64,000 bases of DNA. It comes from Klebsiella quasivariicola (GTDB lineage: Bacteria > Pseudomonadota > Gammaproteobacteria > Enterobacterales > Enterobacteriaceae). Shown piece by piece: positions 34,508 through 43,668 of the stretch. The notes beneath the pieces were generated by a model, which was not told the DNA's origin, searched no databases, and was given only the letters and a program-made list of their open reading frames with translations. The position numbers and the translations under genes are program-made. Position 1 is the stretch's first letter. Each line of letters begins with the position of its first letter. The stretch spans positions 4,278,001 to 4,342,000 of the forward strand of contig NZ_CP022823.1 of the NCBI RefSeq assembly GCF_002269255.1, written 5' to 3'.

Positions 34508-35149
34508 TTACGCTTTACGCTCCGGCGCGCCATGCACCATGGTATAAGCGTAATCCACGCCCATCCCGTAGGCGCCGCTGTGTTCGCGCACCAGATCCAT
34601 TACCGCATCGTAGGTCGCTTTGCGTGACCAGTCGCGCTGGTACTCCAGCAGCACCTGCTGCCAGGTCACCGGCACGGCGCCCGCCTGCACCATCCGATCA
34701 ATGGAACGCTCATGAGCGTCAACGGAGGTGCCGCCGGAAGTATCCGTCACCACGTAAACTTCATAGCCCGCTTCCAGCGCCATCAGCGCCGGGAACGTCA
34801 GGCAGACTTCGGTCCACAGGGCGGAGATCACCAGTTTTTTACGGCCGGTCGCTTTCACCGCGGCGACAAACGCGTCGTCTTCCCAGGAGTTCATTGAGGT
34901 ACGTTCAATCGGCTTCACGTCAGGGTGTACAGCCAATAATTCCGGCCAGATATAACCGCTAAAGCTTTTGGTCTCTACGGAGGTATAAATCATCGGCACA
35001 TTGAAAATTTTACCGGCTTTCGCCAGCGCCACGGTGTTATTTTTCAGGGTCTGGCGATCGATATTCGCCACGCCAAATGACATCTGCGGCTGGTGGTCAA
35101 TAAAGATAAGCGCGGAATTAGTGGGATCGAGCAGTTCACGAATAGACAT
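34508..35149 (-). CDS. Isochorismatase-family hydrolase, YcaC-like
   Basis: A 213-residue cysteine hydrolase. The catalytic Asp is in LIFIDHQPQM and the nucleophilic Cys in SALWTEVCLTFPALMALE near 118. As in E. coli YcaC, the position of the usual catalytic Lys is not Lys (ERTSMNSWED), so the reaction may differ from classical isochorismatases. It is divergent from a LysR-type regulator across 267 bases and stands first in the order hydrolase-ABM-amidohydrolase, although the ERIC element separates it from the ABM gene. Substrate unknown; amide or carbamate hydrolysis is possible. Confidence 0.85.
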   Translation of the reverse strand: MSIRELLDPTNSALIFIDHQPQMSFGVANIDRQTLKNNTVALAKAGKIFNVPMIYTSVETKSFSGYIWPELLAVHPDVKPIERTSMNSWEDDAFVAAVKATGRKKLVISALWTEVCLTFPALMALEAGYEVYVVTDTSGGTSVDAHERSIDRMVQAGAVPVTWQQVLLEYQRDWSRKATYDAVMDLVREHSGAYGMGVDYAYTMVHGAPERKA

Positions 35150-35416
35150 TAAATACCCTATTAATCAATGAGTTAACAAGATGACATGATGGTTAATGTG
35201 TCGTGTGGATCCTGAGTGATAAAGCATGTTGAGTATAGCCAGTAATTTCTAACAACTTATTAAGGTTTTTTTATGGTTTATATTTTTTGCCGCGACCGAA
35301 ATTTATTCACGTCGGTTTTAATCAAATTTTTACGTCAAACTGTTCTGATTTATTCACTGGCTTTGATTATTGCGCTTAGGTACAACAGGGGAAAACAAAT
35401 TAATGGATAGCTTCAC

Positions 35417-36319
35417 ATGCGCGTAAACTTTGATGTATTGATGATCCTTGATGCCCTGGACCGACACGGCTCTTTCGCCACCGCCGCGGAGTCGTTGTAT
35501 AAAACCCCTGCCGCCCTGAGCTATATGATCCAGAAGCTGGAGAGCGATCTGGACATCGTACTATTGGATCGTTCCGGCCATCGGGCAAAATTTACCGATA
35601 CCGGCCGGCTGATGCTGGAGAAGGGGCGGCAGCTGTTGAACGCCGCCAGAGATCTGGAAAAGCAGGCCCAGCAGCTGAGCGCGGGCTGGGAGCGAGAGCT
35701 AGCCATCGCCCTTGACGCCTCGTTTCCTTTTTCTGCCCTGCTGCCGCTGATCGCCGAGTTTTACGCGCAAAACCCGCAGACGCGACTGAACTTCAGCCAT
35801 CATACCCTCGCCGGTTCGTGGGAAGAGCTGACCCATCATGGCGCGGATATCATTCTCGGCGCCATCAATGAGCCGCCCACCTCCGCGGAGTGGTCATGGC
35901 AAACCCTCGGCACGCTGGATAATCTCTTCGTGGTCGCCCCGGACCACCCGCTGGCTCAGGCGAAGGGGCCGCTGACCAATAAACAGCTCAGCCAGCATCG
36001 GGCCATCGTGATCCGCGACAGCGCCCGCTACTGCCATCCGCTGAACAGCAATCTTCTCGACGAGCAGCCGCAAATCGGCGTCGATGATTTCAGCAGTAAA
36101 GTCGAACTGCTGTGCGCCGGGCTGGGCTGCGGCTTTCTGCCGCGTCATATCGCCCGCCCGTGGCTGGAAAAAGGCAGTCTGGTGGAAAAAAGCGTCGCCA
36201 GCTGGCGGGAAAAGGATATTACCTATATGGCCTGGCGCAGCGGGAATGATGGGCTGGCTCAGCGCTGGTGGCGGGAGGCACTCCTCGACGACGACCTGCT
36301 GAGCCAGCTCTACCGTTAA
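35417..36319 (+). CDS. LysR family transcriptional regulator
   Basis: A 300-residue LysR-type regulator. The N-terminal winged HTH (about 1-60) reads VLMILDALDRHGSFATAAESLYKTPAALSYMIQKLE, and the effector-binding domain (about 90-295) has the two-lobed pattern. It resembles the YhaJ/PerR subgroup by its N-terminus. It is divergent from the YcaC-like hydrolase, the normal arrangement for a LysR regulator and its target, and overlaps the 3' end of malZ by four bases on the other strand. Likely controls the hydrolase cluster; the inducer is unknown. Confidence 0.88.
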   Translation: MRVNFDVLMILDALDRHGSFATAAESLYKTPAALSYMIQKLESDLDIVLLDRSGHRAKFTDTGRLMLEKGRQLLNAARDLEKQAQQLSAGWERELAIALDASFPFSALLPLIAEFYAQNPQTRLNFSHHTLAGSWEELTHHGADIILGAINEPPTSAEWSWQTLGTLDNLFVVAPDHPLAQAKGPLTNKQLSQHRAIVIRDSARYCHPLNSNLLDEQPQIGVDDFSSKVELLCAGLGCGFLPRHIARPWLEKGSLVEKSVASWREKDITYMAWRSGNDGLAQRWWREALLDDDLLSQLYR

Positions 36320-38133
36320 CGGCCTGACCAGACGCTGGCGGAGATAGCCGGGAGGGTCAGCACCCCGTCCTGGAAGGCGCCAGCGCCCTCCTGCAGCGTC
36401 CACCCGGCCACATTCAGCAGCGGGGAATCCTCGATAACCACTTCGCAGGCTTCCCCGCGGTTAATCGCCACCAGCACCCGCTGCTGTTTGTAGACGCGGA
36501 CAAACACCACCACGTTATCCTCGGCGTAAATCACCTTACAGCCGCCGTAGCGCAGCGCCTGGTGGGCCTTACGCAGTTTCGCCATTCGCTGATACAGCGC
36601 CAGCAGCTGGGTATCCTGCAGCGCCGGGTCCCACGGGAACGGTTTACGGCAGAACGGATCGTTATTGCCATCCACCCCCACCTCGTCGCCGTAGTAAATG
36701 CACGGTACCCCCGGCCAGCTGAACAGCCACACCACCGCCAGCGGCAGGCGCGCCACGTCTTTGCCCAGCAGAGATTTAAAGCGCGCCGTATCATGGCTGT
36801 CGAGCTGGTTAAACATCCGCAGCTGCTGCTGATGCGACAGTCCGGCGCGATAATTATCCATCCACGCCATACAGGTCTGGGCGTCTATCTTCTGCGGATC
36901 GTAGGAGATATCGGTATTGGCAAGGAATCCCCAGATCGGGAAGGTAAAGCCGCGATAGTTCATCGCCGCATCTTCGGCATCCGCCTGCAGCCACTGGCGC
37001 GCGTCGCCAAAATGTTCGCCAAAGACAAAGGCTTCCGGCTGCGCTTGCTTCGCCGACTGGGTAATGCCGGCGATATGCTGCAGGTTATTCCGCGCCCCGC
37101 CGCCTTCGCCCAGCATATGCACCACGTCCAGGCGCCAGCCGTCCATGCTCCACGGCGCCTTCAGCCAGTGGCGTACAATGCTGTCCTCACCGGCATAGAT
37201 CTCGTTGACCAGGCTGGTCGACCGATAGTCGAGCTTCGGCAGACTGGCATAGCCCAACCAGTTGTGCGCCTGCCCCTCCTCTGAGAAGGTAAACCAGTCG
37301 CGCCACGGCGAATCCGGGGAATGGCCAGCGCCACCGCTGCCCTGCTGGTGGCGGTCGAACCAGGGATGGGAATCGCCGGTATGGTTGAACACGCCGTCGA
37401 GGATCATGCGCATCCCCGCCCGCTGGGTGTTGTGGCGCAGCCGGAGCAGCGCCGCGTCGCCGCCAAACTGCGGATCGACGCGCCGATAATCCTCGGTATC
37501 GTATTTATGCACGCTGGGGGCGGCGAAAACCGGGTTCAGATAGAGGGCGGTGACGCCGAGCTGCTTCAGATACGGAAGTTTTTCGCTGATGCCGTCGAGA
37601 TCGCCGCCGTAGAACGTCGACCCGCCCGCTTCGCCGGTTAGCGGTTCGTCCCACGCCTTGCGCACAATCTCCCGTCCCGCCGCATGATGGTAATAGACTG
37701 CATCCTGGTCAGCCTCACGTGCGGCGCTGCGGGCAAAGCGATCGGGGAAAATCTGATAGAAAACCTGATCGGCCACCCACTGCGGGCCGGCATCCGGCAG
37801 GTCAATGGCGAACTGCTCCAGCCTGGCCGGCGGGAAGCGGGTGAAACCTTGTGGCGTAAACCAGCGCTGATGGTCGGCCCACAGCAGCTTAAAGCTGTAG
37901 CGACGGCGCGGCTGACCGCTGGCGAGAGAGATTTCACCGCGCCATGCCACCACGCCAGGCTGCGGCGCCTGACGGAGCCGCTGCATCGGCAGCGACAGCT
38001 CTTCGTTATCCTCTTCCGCGCGCAGCGTAACCCGCTGCGGCAGCGCCTCACCGCTTAACCACAGGGTAATAAACAGTCGGTCCTGTTGCACCTTGATAAA
38101 GGGTGCAACCGGAAGGTGCCATGCCTTCAACAT
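36316..38133 (-). CDS. malZ: Maltodextrin glucosidase
   Basis: A 605-residue cytoplasmic GH13 enzyme that trims glucose from the reducing end of maltodextrins. An N-terminal beta-sandwich domain (about 1-115) is followed by the TIM barrel. The catalytic residues are visible: nucleophile Asp in DGWRLDVVHML, acid Glu in VFGEHFGD, and the transition-state Asp in NQLDSHDTARF. Length matches E. coli MalZ (604-605). MalT-box-like direct repeats lie about 80-100 bases upstream. Confidence 0.95.
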   Translation of the reverse strand: MLKAWHLPVAPFIKVQQDRLFITLWLSGEALPQRVTLRAEEDNEELSLPMQRLRQAPQPGVVAWRGEISLASGQPRRRYSFKLLWADHQRWFTPQGFTRFPPARLEQFAIDLPDAGPQWVADQVFYQIFPDRFARSAAREADQDAVYYHHAAGREIVRKAWDEPLTGEAGGSTFYGGDLDGISEKLPYLKQLGVTALYLNPVFAAPSVHKYDTEDYRRVDPQFGGDAALLRLRHNTQRAGMRMILDGVFNHTGDSHPWFDRHQQGSGGAGHSPDSPWRDWFTFSEEGQAHNWLGYASLPKLDYRSTSLVNEIYAGEDSIVRHWLKAPWSMDGWRLDVVHMLGEGGGARNNLQHIAGITQSAKQAQPEAFVFGEHFGDARQWLQADAEDAAMNYRGFTFPIWGFLANTDISYDPQKIDAQTCMAWMDNYRAGLSHQQQLRMFNQLDSHDTARFKSLLGKDVARLPLAVVWLFSWPGVPCIYYGDEVGVDGNNDPFCRKPFPWDPALQDTQLLALYQRMAKLRKAHQALRYGGCKVIYAEDNVVVFVRVYKQQRVLVAINRGEACEVVIEDSPLLNVAGWTLQEGAGAFQDGVLTLPAISASVWSGR

Positions 38134-38210
38134 CGTGAATCCTCATTGTGCAGAATGGGCACACCTTGCCATAGCCATCAGGCGCAGAACTCATCGTCAC
38201 AGGATTTTTT

Positions 38211-38233
38211 GGGGGAGGATAACGGGGGAGGAC
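38211..38233. promoter_or_regulatory. MalT-box-like direct repeats upstream of malZ
   Basis: GGGGGAGGAT (38211-38220) and GGGGGAGGAC (38224-38233) are direct repeats 13 bases apart. Both contain GGAGGA, a permitted form of the MalT core GGA(T/G)GA. They lie 78-100 bases before malZ, a known MalT target in E. coli. Confidence 0.55.
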
Positions 38234-38245
38234 GCCATACCACAA

Positions 38246-38279
38246 GCCGCCCCGGTCGCGCTGTGCTGACCGGGGCGGT
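38246..38279 (-). terminator. Hairpin between proY and malZ
   Basis: GCCGCCCCGGTC and GACCGGGGCGGT form a near-perfect 11-12 bp stem. It lies 6 bases past the proY stop on the minus strand. A T-tract is lacking, so efficiency is uncertain. Confidence 0.6.
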
Positions 38280-38284
38280 GTTGA

Positions 38285-39658
38285 TTACTGCGCCTGCGCC
38301 AGACGGCGCTCACGGCGGGTCTTAAAGACCCAGCCCAACAGCAGCAGGGCGATCCATGCTATACCGACGTACAGCGAGATACGGGTATCAGGATGATAGC
38401 CGATCAGGGCGATAATAAAGGCCAGGAACAGCAGACCAATCACCGTGGTCACCACCCCGCCAGGGACTTTGAACTTGAGCGCCTTGACCTCTTCTGGCGA
38501 CAGACGGCGGCGGAAGGCAATCTGTGACAGCAGGATCATAATCCATACCCATACGGTGGCGAAGGTGGCCAGAGAGGCGATCACCAGGAAGACGTTTTCC
38601 GGCATGATGTAATTGAGATACACCGCAAACAGCAGCGCAATGGTCATCACCATCACCGTCACCCACGGAATACCGCGACGCGAGGTTTTGGCGAACACTT
38701 TGGGCGCACTGCCCTGCTCAGCCATGCCGTGCAGCATACGGCCCACGCCAAACACGTCAGAGTTAATCGCCGACAGCGAAGCCGTGAGGACCACGAAGTT
38801 AAGAATACTGGCCGCGAAGGTAATGCCCAGATGCTGGAAGGTGAGGACAAAGGGACTGCCGTCGGTTCCCACCTGGTTCCACGGATAGATGGACATAATG
38901 ACGAACAGCGTGCCGACATAGAACACCAGAATGCGCATCGGCACCGAGTTAATGGCGCGCGGAATAGATTTCTCCGGGTCTTTCGCCTCACCGGCGGTAA
39001 TACCGATGATTTCGATGCCGCCGTAGGCGAACATCACCATCTGCAGCGACATCACCATCCCCAGCCAGCCGTTGCTGAAGAAGCCGCCGTTGCTCCACAG
39101 GTTATGAATCCCCGTCGGCTGGCCGCCGTTGCCGATCCCCCAGATAATGATGCCGAAACCGGCGAGGATCATGATGATGATAGTGGCCACTTTGAAGAAT
39201 GAGAACCAGAACTCCAGCTCGCCAAACACCTTAACGCTCATCAGGTTAACGGCGCAGATGATCAGCACTACGCTGAGCACCCAGATCCAGTGCGGCACCG
39301 TCGGAAACCAGACGCCCATATAGATACCAAAGGCGGTAACGTCAGCGATGGCGACGATCAGAATTTCAAAGCAGTAGGTCCAGCCGGTGATATAGCCCGC
39401 CAGACCGCCAAGGTTTTCCTGGGCATAGCGGGAGAAGGAGCTGGCGGAAGGGTTATGCACCGACATCTCACCGAGCGCCCGCATAATAATATATGCCGCG
39501 ACGCCGCCGATAATGTAGGCCAACAGTACGCTGGGTCCGGCCATCTTAATGGCGTCGGCTGAGCCGTAAAAAAGCCCGGTGCCGATGGCGGAACCCAGGG
39601 CCATAAAGCGGATATGCCGGGTGCTTAGCCCGCGCTTAAGCTTGTTACTACTTTCCAT
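38285..39658 (-). CDS. proY: Proline-specific permease ProY (amino acid permease)
   Basis: A 457-residue APC-superfamily amino acid carrier with twelve hydrophobic segments. It starts MESSNKLKRGLSTRHIRFMALGSAIGTGLFYGSA, whose G-S-A-I-G-T-G-L-F substrate-binding loop in helix 1 is the family signature, and matches E. coli ProY throughout with the same length. The frame is open nine codons further upstream, but the ATG used is conserved. In E. coli it is a cryptic proline transporter. It follows brnQ on the same strand with a terminator between them. Confidence 0.94.
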   Translation of the reverse strand: MESSNKLKRGLSTRHIRFMALGSAIGTGLFYGSADAIKMAGPSVLLAYIIGGVAAYIIMRALGEMSVHNPSASSFSRYAQENLGGLAGYITGWTYCFEILIVAIADVTAFGIYMGVWFPTVPHWIWVLSVVLIICAVNLMSVKVFGELEFWFSFFKVATIIIMILAGFGIIIWGIGNGGQPTGIHNLWSNGGFFSNGWLGMVMSLQMVMFAYGGIEIIGITAGEAKDPEKSIPRAINSVPMRILVFYVGTLFVIMSIYPWNQVGTDGSPFVLTFQHLGITFAASILNFVVLTASLSAINSDVFGVGRMLHGMAEQGSAPKVFAKTSRRGIPWVTVMVMTIALLFAVYLNYIMPENVFLVIASLATFATVWVWIMILLSQIAFRRRLSPEEVKALKFKVPGGVVTTVIGLLFLAFIIALIGYHPDTRISLYVGIAWIALLLLGWVFKTRRERRLAQAQ

Positions 39659-39689
39659 CGTGGTCTTTTCAATGCCGTTTAACACAAAA

Positions 39690-39723
39690 AATAAAAAACC
39701 ACGGAACCCGAAGTCCCGTGGTT
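39690..39723 (-). terminator. brnQ terminator
   Basis: On the minus strand AACCACGG pairs with CCGTGGTT, with an inner GAAC-type loop, followed by TTTTATTTTT. It lies 23 bases after the brnQ stop and before proY. Confidence 0.88.
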
Positions 39724-39745
39724 AAACGCTTGTCCTCAACGCCAG

Positions 39746-41065
39746 TTAATGCGCGCTGGAAGTCACCTGACGTCCGGCAGTGCGATCCCAAATCACCGCG
39801 AGGATCACCATCACGGCGGTGGGCATCAGCCAGGCCAGGCCCTGCTCCGCCAGCGGCAGACGCGCGGTCCAGCCCGGCAGAATTGCGGCAAACGCCGATG
39901 ACTTAATCCCGTCAATGATACCAAACATCAGGCTGATAAACATGGCCGGTGCGATAACGCGGGACGAATTATGCCACCAACCGCGGGTAAAGCTTAATAC
40001 AACCAGTGCGATACACGGTGGATAGATAGCGGTCAGTACCGGAATCGACACCTGAATCAGGTGGCTCAGGCCGAGGTTGGAAACTGCCATCGAGAACAGG
40101 CCGAGGATAAACACCAGCGTGCGATAGGAGAACGGCAGATACTGGGCAAAGAACTCAGCGCAGGCACAGGTCAGGCCTACCGCCGTCACCAGACAGGCAA
40201 TGAAGATCAGCGCCGCCAGCAGGAAGCTGCCCGCCCCGCCGAAGGTATGCTGCACATAGGCGTGGAGGATCGCCGCGCCGTTGGCGGACTGGTCCACGAG
40301 GGTGGCGCTGTCAGAGCCCAGACGGAACAGCGCCAGGTACAGCAGGGTCAGACCGACGCCCGCCATCAGGCCAGCCCAGACGGTGTAGCGGGTCAACAGA
40401 CGCGCTTCGCTGACGCCGCGAGAGCGTGCCGCATTGACAATGACGATCCCGAACACCATCGCGCCGAGGGTGTCCATGGTCAGGTAGCCGTTGACGAAGC
40501 CATTGGAGAATGGCGCGGTACGATACGCTTCCAGCGCATCGCTAATCGGGCCCGCCGGCCAGATGATGGCGGCAACCGACAGCACGATCAGGGCAATAAT
40601 TTTCAGCGGCGCAAGGAAATTGCCGACCGTATCCAGCAGTTTACCCGGATAGAGCGAAACCAGGATCACCAGCGCGAAGTAGATAACGCTGTAGATCAGC
40701 AGCGGCAGCGGACCGTCGCCGGTCAGCGGGGCAATCCCAACTTCAAAGGAGACGGTTGCGGTACGCGGGGTCGCGAACAGCGGTCCCACCGCGAGATAAC
40801 ACACCACCGCCAGCAGGATACCCGCCACTTTACCAATCGGGGTGCTCAGGCTTTCAACGCCGCCGCCAACTTTCGCCAGCGCGACCACCGTCAGCACCGG
40901 CAGCCCCACCGCAGTGATCAGAAAGCCGATCGCCGCCGTCCAGACGTGCTCGCCCGCCTGTAAGCCCACCATCGGAGGGAAAATAATGTTGCCTGCGCCA
41001 ACGAACAACGCGAAGGTCATAAAGCCCAACGCTATGATGTCGCGAGATTTTAACTGATGGGTCAT
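39746..41065 (-). CDS. brnQ: Branched-chain amino acid transport system II carrier protein BrnQ
   Basis: A 439-residue inner-membrane carrier of the LIVCS family that brings in leucine, valine and isoleucine with Na+ or H+. Twelve hydrophobic segments; conserved FALFVGAGNIIFPPMVG at helix 1 and YLAVGPLFATPRTATVSFE in helix 3. The ATG of MTHQLKSRDIIALG is used: it gives the E. coli length. The frame continues upstream without homology. Located between phoR and proY as in E. coli. Confidence 0.95.
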   Translation of the reverse strand: MTHQLKSRDIIALGFMTFALFVGAGNIIFPPMVGLQAGEHVWTAAIGFLITAVGLPVLTVVALAKVGGGVESLSTPIGKVAGILLAVVCYLAVGPLFATPRTATVSFEVGIAPLTGDGPLPLLIYSVIYFALVILVSLYPGKLLDTVGNFLAPLKIIALIVLSVAAIIWPAGPISDALEAYRTAPFSNGFVNGYLTMDTLGAMVFGIVIVNAARSRGVSEARLLTRYTVWAGLMAGVGLTLLYLALFRLGSDSATLVDQSANGAAILHAYVQHTFGGAGSFLLAALIFIACLVTAVGLTCACAEFFAQYLPFSYRTLVFILGLFSMAVSNLGLSHLIQVSIPVLTAIYPPCIALVVLSFTRGWWHNSSRVIAPAMFISLMFGIIDGIKSSAFAAILPGWTARLPLAEQGLAWLMPTAVMVILAVIWDRTAGRQVTSSAH

Positions 41066-41479
41066 AAATTCATTACTGCCTGTGGATGTGGTGTTGTAAA
41101 TAAATGGAAAAATACCGCGCTCCCCTCTCAGGGACGATACAGCGGCCATTGCCGGTAAACTTAGCGAGATATGCTCCCGAAGCGGCGTGGGAAAGAATTG
41201 TTTTTGGTATTACCACGCAAAAGCAGTCTGTCATCGACTGCGCTGGCGCAATTTAAACGCTTATAACGTTTTAAAGCAAGGCACGATCGCAAAAGCAGAT
41301 GATTATGCTGGTTATGCCTTTCATGCCAGAATCATTTACCATATTGATGGAAAACCTGTGGCTTATCATGCGAACAAAAAAGCAGCACACGTTCATTAAA
41401 TAGGCGAGCAAAAAACGACTGCCAATGAAAATGACCAGCAGAAGCTGGTCATTGGCAAGATAAGCTGACAGCGCGCCGT
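41066..41479. other. Interval between phoR and brnQ
   Basis: This 414-base stretch carries no convincing gene. It should hold the brnQ promoter and leader (minus strand), although no clear -35/-10 pair was resolved, and the phoR terminator near 41410-41455. The middle part (41180-41400) is AT-richer than the flanks. Confidence 0.6.
41408..41456 (-). terminator. phoR terminator
   Basis: On the minus strand GCCAATGACCAGC pairs with GCTGGTCAT...ATTGGC, with a small bulge, and a run of six T follows. It begins about 25 bases past the phoR stop. Confidence 0.8.
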
Positions 41480-42775
41480 TCAGTCGTCGTTTCTGGCAAT
41501 TAATCGTTCCGGAAGCAGGAAACTAAAACGGGTTCCCTTGCCCACCGTACTGTCGATTTCCAGCCGGCTGTCATGATGGTTAACCGCGTGTTTGACGATC
41601 GCCAGACCCAGGCCGCTGCCGCCGGTTTGTCGGGAGCGAGCCTTATCCACCCGATAAAAACGCTCGGTCAGGCGGGGAAGATGCTCCGGTGCAATGCCCG
41701 GTCCATTATCCTCAACGCTGAACAGCGCCCCCTGCGGCGTTCGCTGCCAGCTGACGCGAATTTCGGTCCCCGGCGGGGTGTGGTTCACCGCGTTATAAAC
41801 CAGGTTAGAAATGGCGCTGCGCAGCTGCTCTTCATTGCCCAGCACCTTAAGGTGTTCATCGACAGTAAAAAACAACGTCTGCTTATCCTGACTGAGGGTT
41901 TGCGCCTCACGCTCCACCACCCGCAGCATCATCGGTACGTCGATGCGGTCATTCATCGCCAGCGCCGGTGCGGCTTCAATACGCGACAGCGTCAGCAGCT
42001 GCTTTACTAAACCTTCCATACGCTGGGTTTGCTCACGCATGGTGTGCAGGGCTTTTTCCCGGGTCGCCCCTTCCAGCACCTGCTCCTGCATCATCTCCAG
42101 ATAGCCCTGCAGCACCGTCAGCGGGGTGCGCAGTTCATGGCTGACGTTGGCGAAAAAGTTTCGCCGCGCCCCTTCCAGCTGATGCATCTGCGTCACGTCG
42201 CGCGCCACCATCAGCCACTGCTTGTCGGTGTAAGGCATCACGCGAATTTCCAGATGGCGAGCGTTATTGAGCACCAGGTTGAGTGGCTTAGAAAAATCAC
42301 GCTGTTTCAGATAGTTGGCGAACTCGGGATAGCGCAGAAGGTTGAGAATATTTTGACCACTGTCGTCCGGCCAGCGCAGGTTTAAAATCTGCTGCGCGAG
42401 GCCATTACACCAGAAAATGGCCCCCTCTTCCGTGGTCAGGACGACCGCATCCGGCAGCGATTCCGCGCCGCTGCGAAAGCGTTTAATCAGGCTTCCCAGC
42501 TCACGTCGACGCTTTTTATTACGCATCTGCATCTGATGCAGACCATACAGCAACGGTTCCCAGCTACCGCGGCCAGGCGGGGGAGTCATGCTCCGATCTA
42601 CCCATAGCCACCACGATAAACGCATCAAATTCCAGAAATGCCAGATCAGCAAACCGGTCACTGCCGCCAGTAAAAACCACGGCAAATGCCCCCAAAATGC
42701 CCCCAGAATCAGGGCCGGAATACACGCTAAAAAGAGCTCCAGCGCCAGCCTTTTCCATGACAGCCGTTCCAGCAC
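41480..42775 (-). CDS. phoR: Phosphate regulon sensor histidine kinase PhoR
   Basis: A 431-residue membrane histidine kinase that activates PhoB when phosphate is low and, with PhoU and PstSCAB, dephosphorylates it when phosphate is plentiful. Two N-terminal helices (about 10-30 and 33-48), a charged linker, a PAS domain (about 97-190), the phosphorylated His213 in NVSHELRTPLT, and a C-terminal ATPase with NLVYNAVNHTP, DNGPGIA and GGSGLGLAIVKH. The start codon is GTG. It is 21 bases downstream of phoB. Confidence 0.97.
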   Translation of the reverse strand: MLERLSWKRLALELFLACIPALILGAFWGHLPWFLLAAVTGLLIWHFWNLMRLSWWLWVDRSMTPPPGRGSWEPLLYGLHQMQMRNKKRRRELGSLIKRFRSGAESLPDAVVLTTEEGAIFWCNGLAQQILNLRWPDDSGQNILNLLRYPEFANYLKQRDFSKPLNLVLNNARHLEIRVMPYTDKQWLMVARDVTQMHQLEGARRNFFANVSHELRTPLTVLQGYLEMMQEQVLEGATREKALHTMREQTQRMEGLVKQLLTLSRIEAAPALAMNDRIDVPMMLRVVEREAQTLSQDKQTLFFTVDEHLKVLGNEEQLRSAISNLVYNAVNHTPPGTEIRVSWQRTPQGALFSVEDNGPGIAPEHLPRLTERFYRVDKARSRQTGGSGLGLAIVKHAVNHHDSRLEIDSTVGKGTRFSFLLPERLIARNDD

Positions 42776-42796
42776 GGGTCACACTCCTGTCGAAAT

Positions 42797-43486
42797 TCAG
42801 AAACGGGCGGAGAAACGATAGCCCGTGCCGCGAACCGTTTGCACCATGCGATCATGGCCACTGTGTTCCAGCGCTTTGCGCAGGCGGCGAATATGGACGT
42901 CCACCGTACGGTCTTCCACATAGACGTTGGTTCCCCAGACGTGGTTCAGCAGCTGCTCGCGGCTGTACACTCGCTCCGGGTGGGTCATAAAGAAGTGCAA
43001 TAATTTAAATTCCGTCGGTCCCATGTCCAGCGGACTTTCGCCAGTCATCACCCGGTGCGACGAGGGATCGAGGCTCAGACCCTGCATTTCAATCACCTCT
43101 TCCACCGCCATTGGCGAAATGCGGCGCATCACCGCTTTGATCCGCGCCACCAGCTCTTTCGGAGAGAAAGGCTTGGTAATGTAGTCGTCCGCGCCGGTCT
43201 CCAGACCGCGAACGCGATCTTCTTCTTCCCCACGCGCGGTCAGCATCACCACCGGGATATCCCGCGTCATCGCCTCACGCTTGAGCAGCTTAATAAACTG
43301 CAGCCCCGAACCACCCGGCAGCATCCAGTCAAGGAGAATCAAATCAGGCCAGGGTTCATTGAGTTGATTCACCGCGCTGTCATAATCTTCCGCCTCAACG
43401 GGCTGAAAGCCATTTTGCTCCAGAACAAAGCAGACCATTTCGCGGATTGGAGCTTCATCTTCAACGACCAGAATTCTTCTCGCCAT
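42797..43486 (-). CDS. phoB: Phosphate response regulator PhoB
   Basis: A 229-residue OmpR-type regulator. The receiver domain (1-125) has acidic residues Asp10/Glu11, phosphoacceptor Asp53 in LLDWMLP, and Lys105 in TKPFSPKEL. The C-terminal winged helix (about 130-229) binds Pho boxes. Very similar to E. coli PhoB, same length. A Pho box precedes it, so it activates itself. phoR follows. Confidence 0.97.
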   Translation of the reverse strand: MARRILVVEDEAPIREMVCFVLEQNGFQPVEAEDYDSAVNQLNEPWPDLILLDWMLPGGSGLQFIKLLKREAMTRDIPVVMLTARGEEEDRVRGLETGADDYITKPFSPKELVARIKAVMRRISPMAVEEVIEMQGLSLDPSSHRVMTGESPLDMGPTEFKLLHFFMTHPERVYSREQLLNHVWGTNVYVEDRTVDVHIRRLRKALEHSGHDRMVQTVRGTGYRFSARF

Positions 43487-43548
43487 TATTTACCCTGTGT
43501 TTTTTAGCCATCAGTATAGGAGTGCGGCGTCATTATGCGTCACTTTTG

Positions 43549-43566
43549 TGACAGATTTATGAAAAA
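43549..43566 (-). promoter_or_regulatory. Pho box of the phoBR operon
   Basis: On the minus strand TTTTCATAAATCTGTCAC fits the Pho-box pattern of two CTGTCAT-type 7-mers with a 4-base A/T spacer; the second repeat (CTGTCAC) is perfect and the first is TTTTCAT. It lies 63 bases before the phoB ATG, as in E. coli. Confidence 0.85.
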
Positions 43567-43627
43567 AATGACGATCTGATGATCGGGTATTTTGAAGCAC
43601 GGCGCGGACTTACCCCCCGCCGACAAA

Positions 43628-43636
43628 TGGTATACT
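43628..43636 (+). promoter_or_regulatory. Extended -10 promoter of sbcDC
   Basis: TGGTATACT is an extended -10 element (TG-N-TATACT) 33 bases before the sbcD start. No good -35 is present at the usual distance, consistent with an extended -10 promoter. Confidence 0.5.
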
Positions 43637-43668
43637 GCCGCCCATGCTTTTTTCGCTAGGGAAGATTT

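Noticed and set aside
41187..41399. A 70-codon plus-strand frame between brnQ and phoR
   Set aside because: No ribosome binding site, odd composition and no family resemblance; it lies in the brnQ leader region opposite to the flanking genes.
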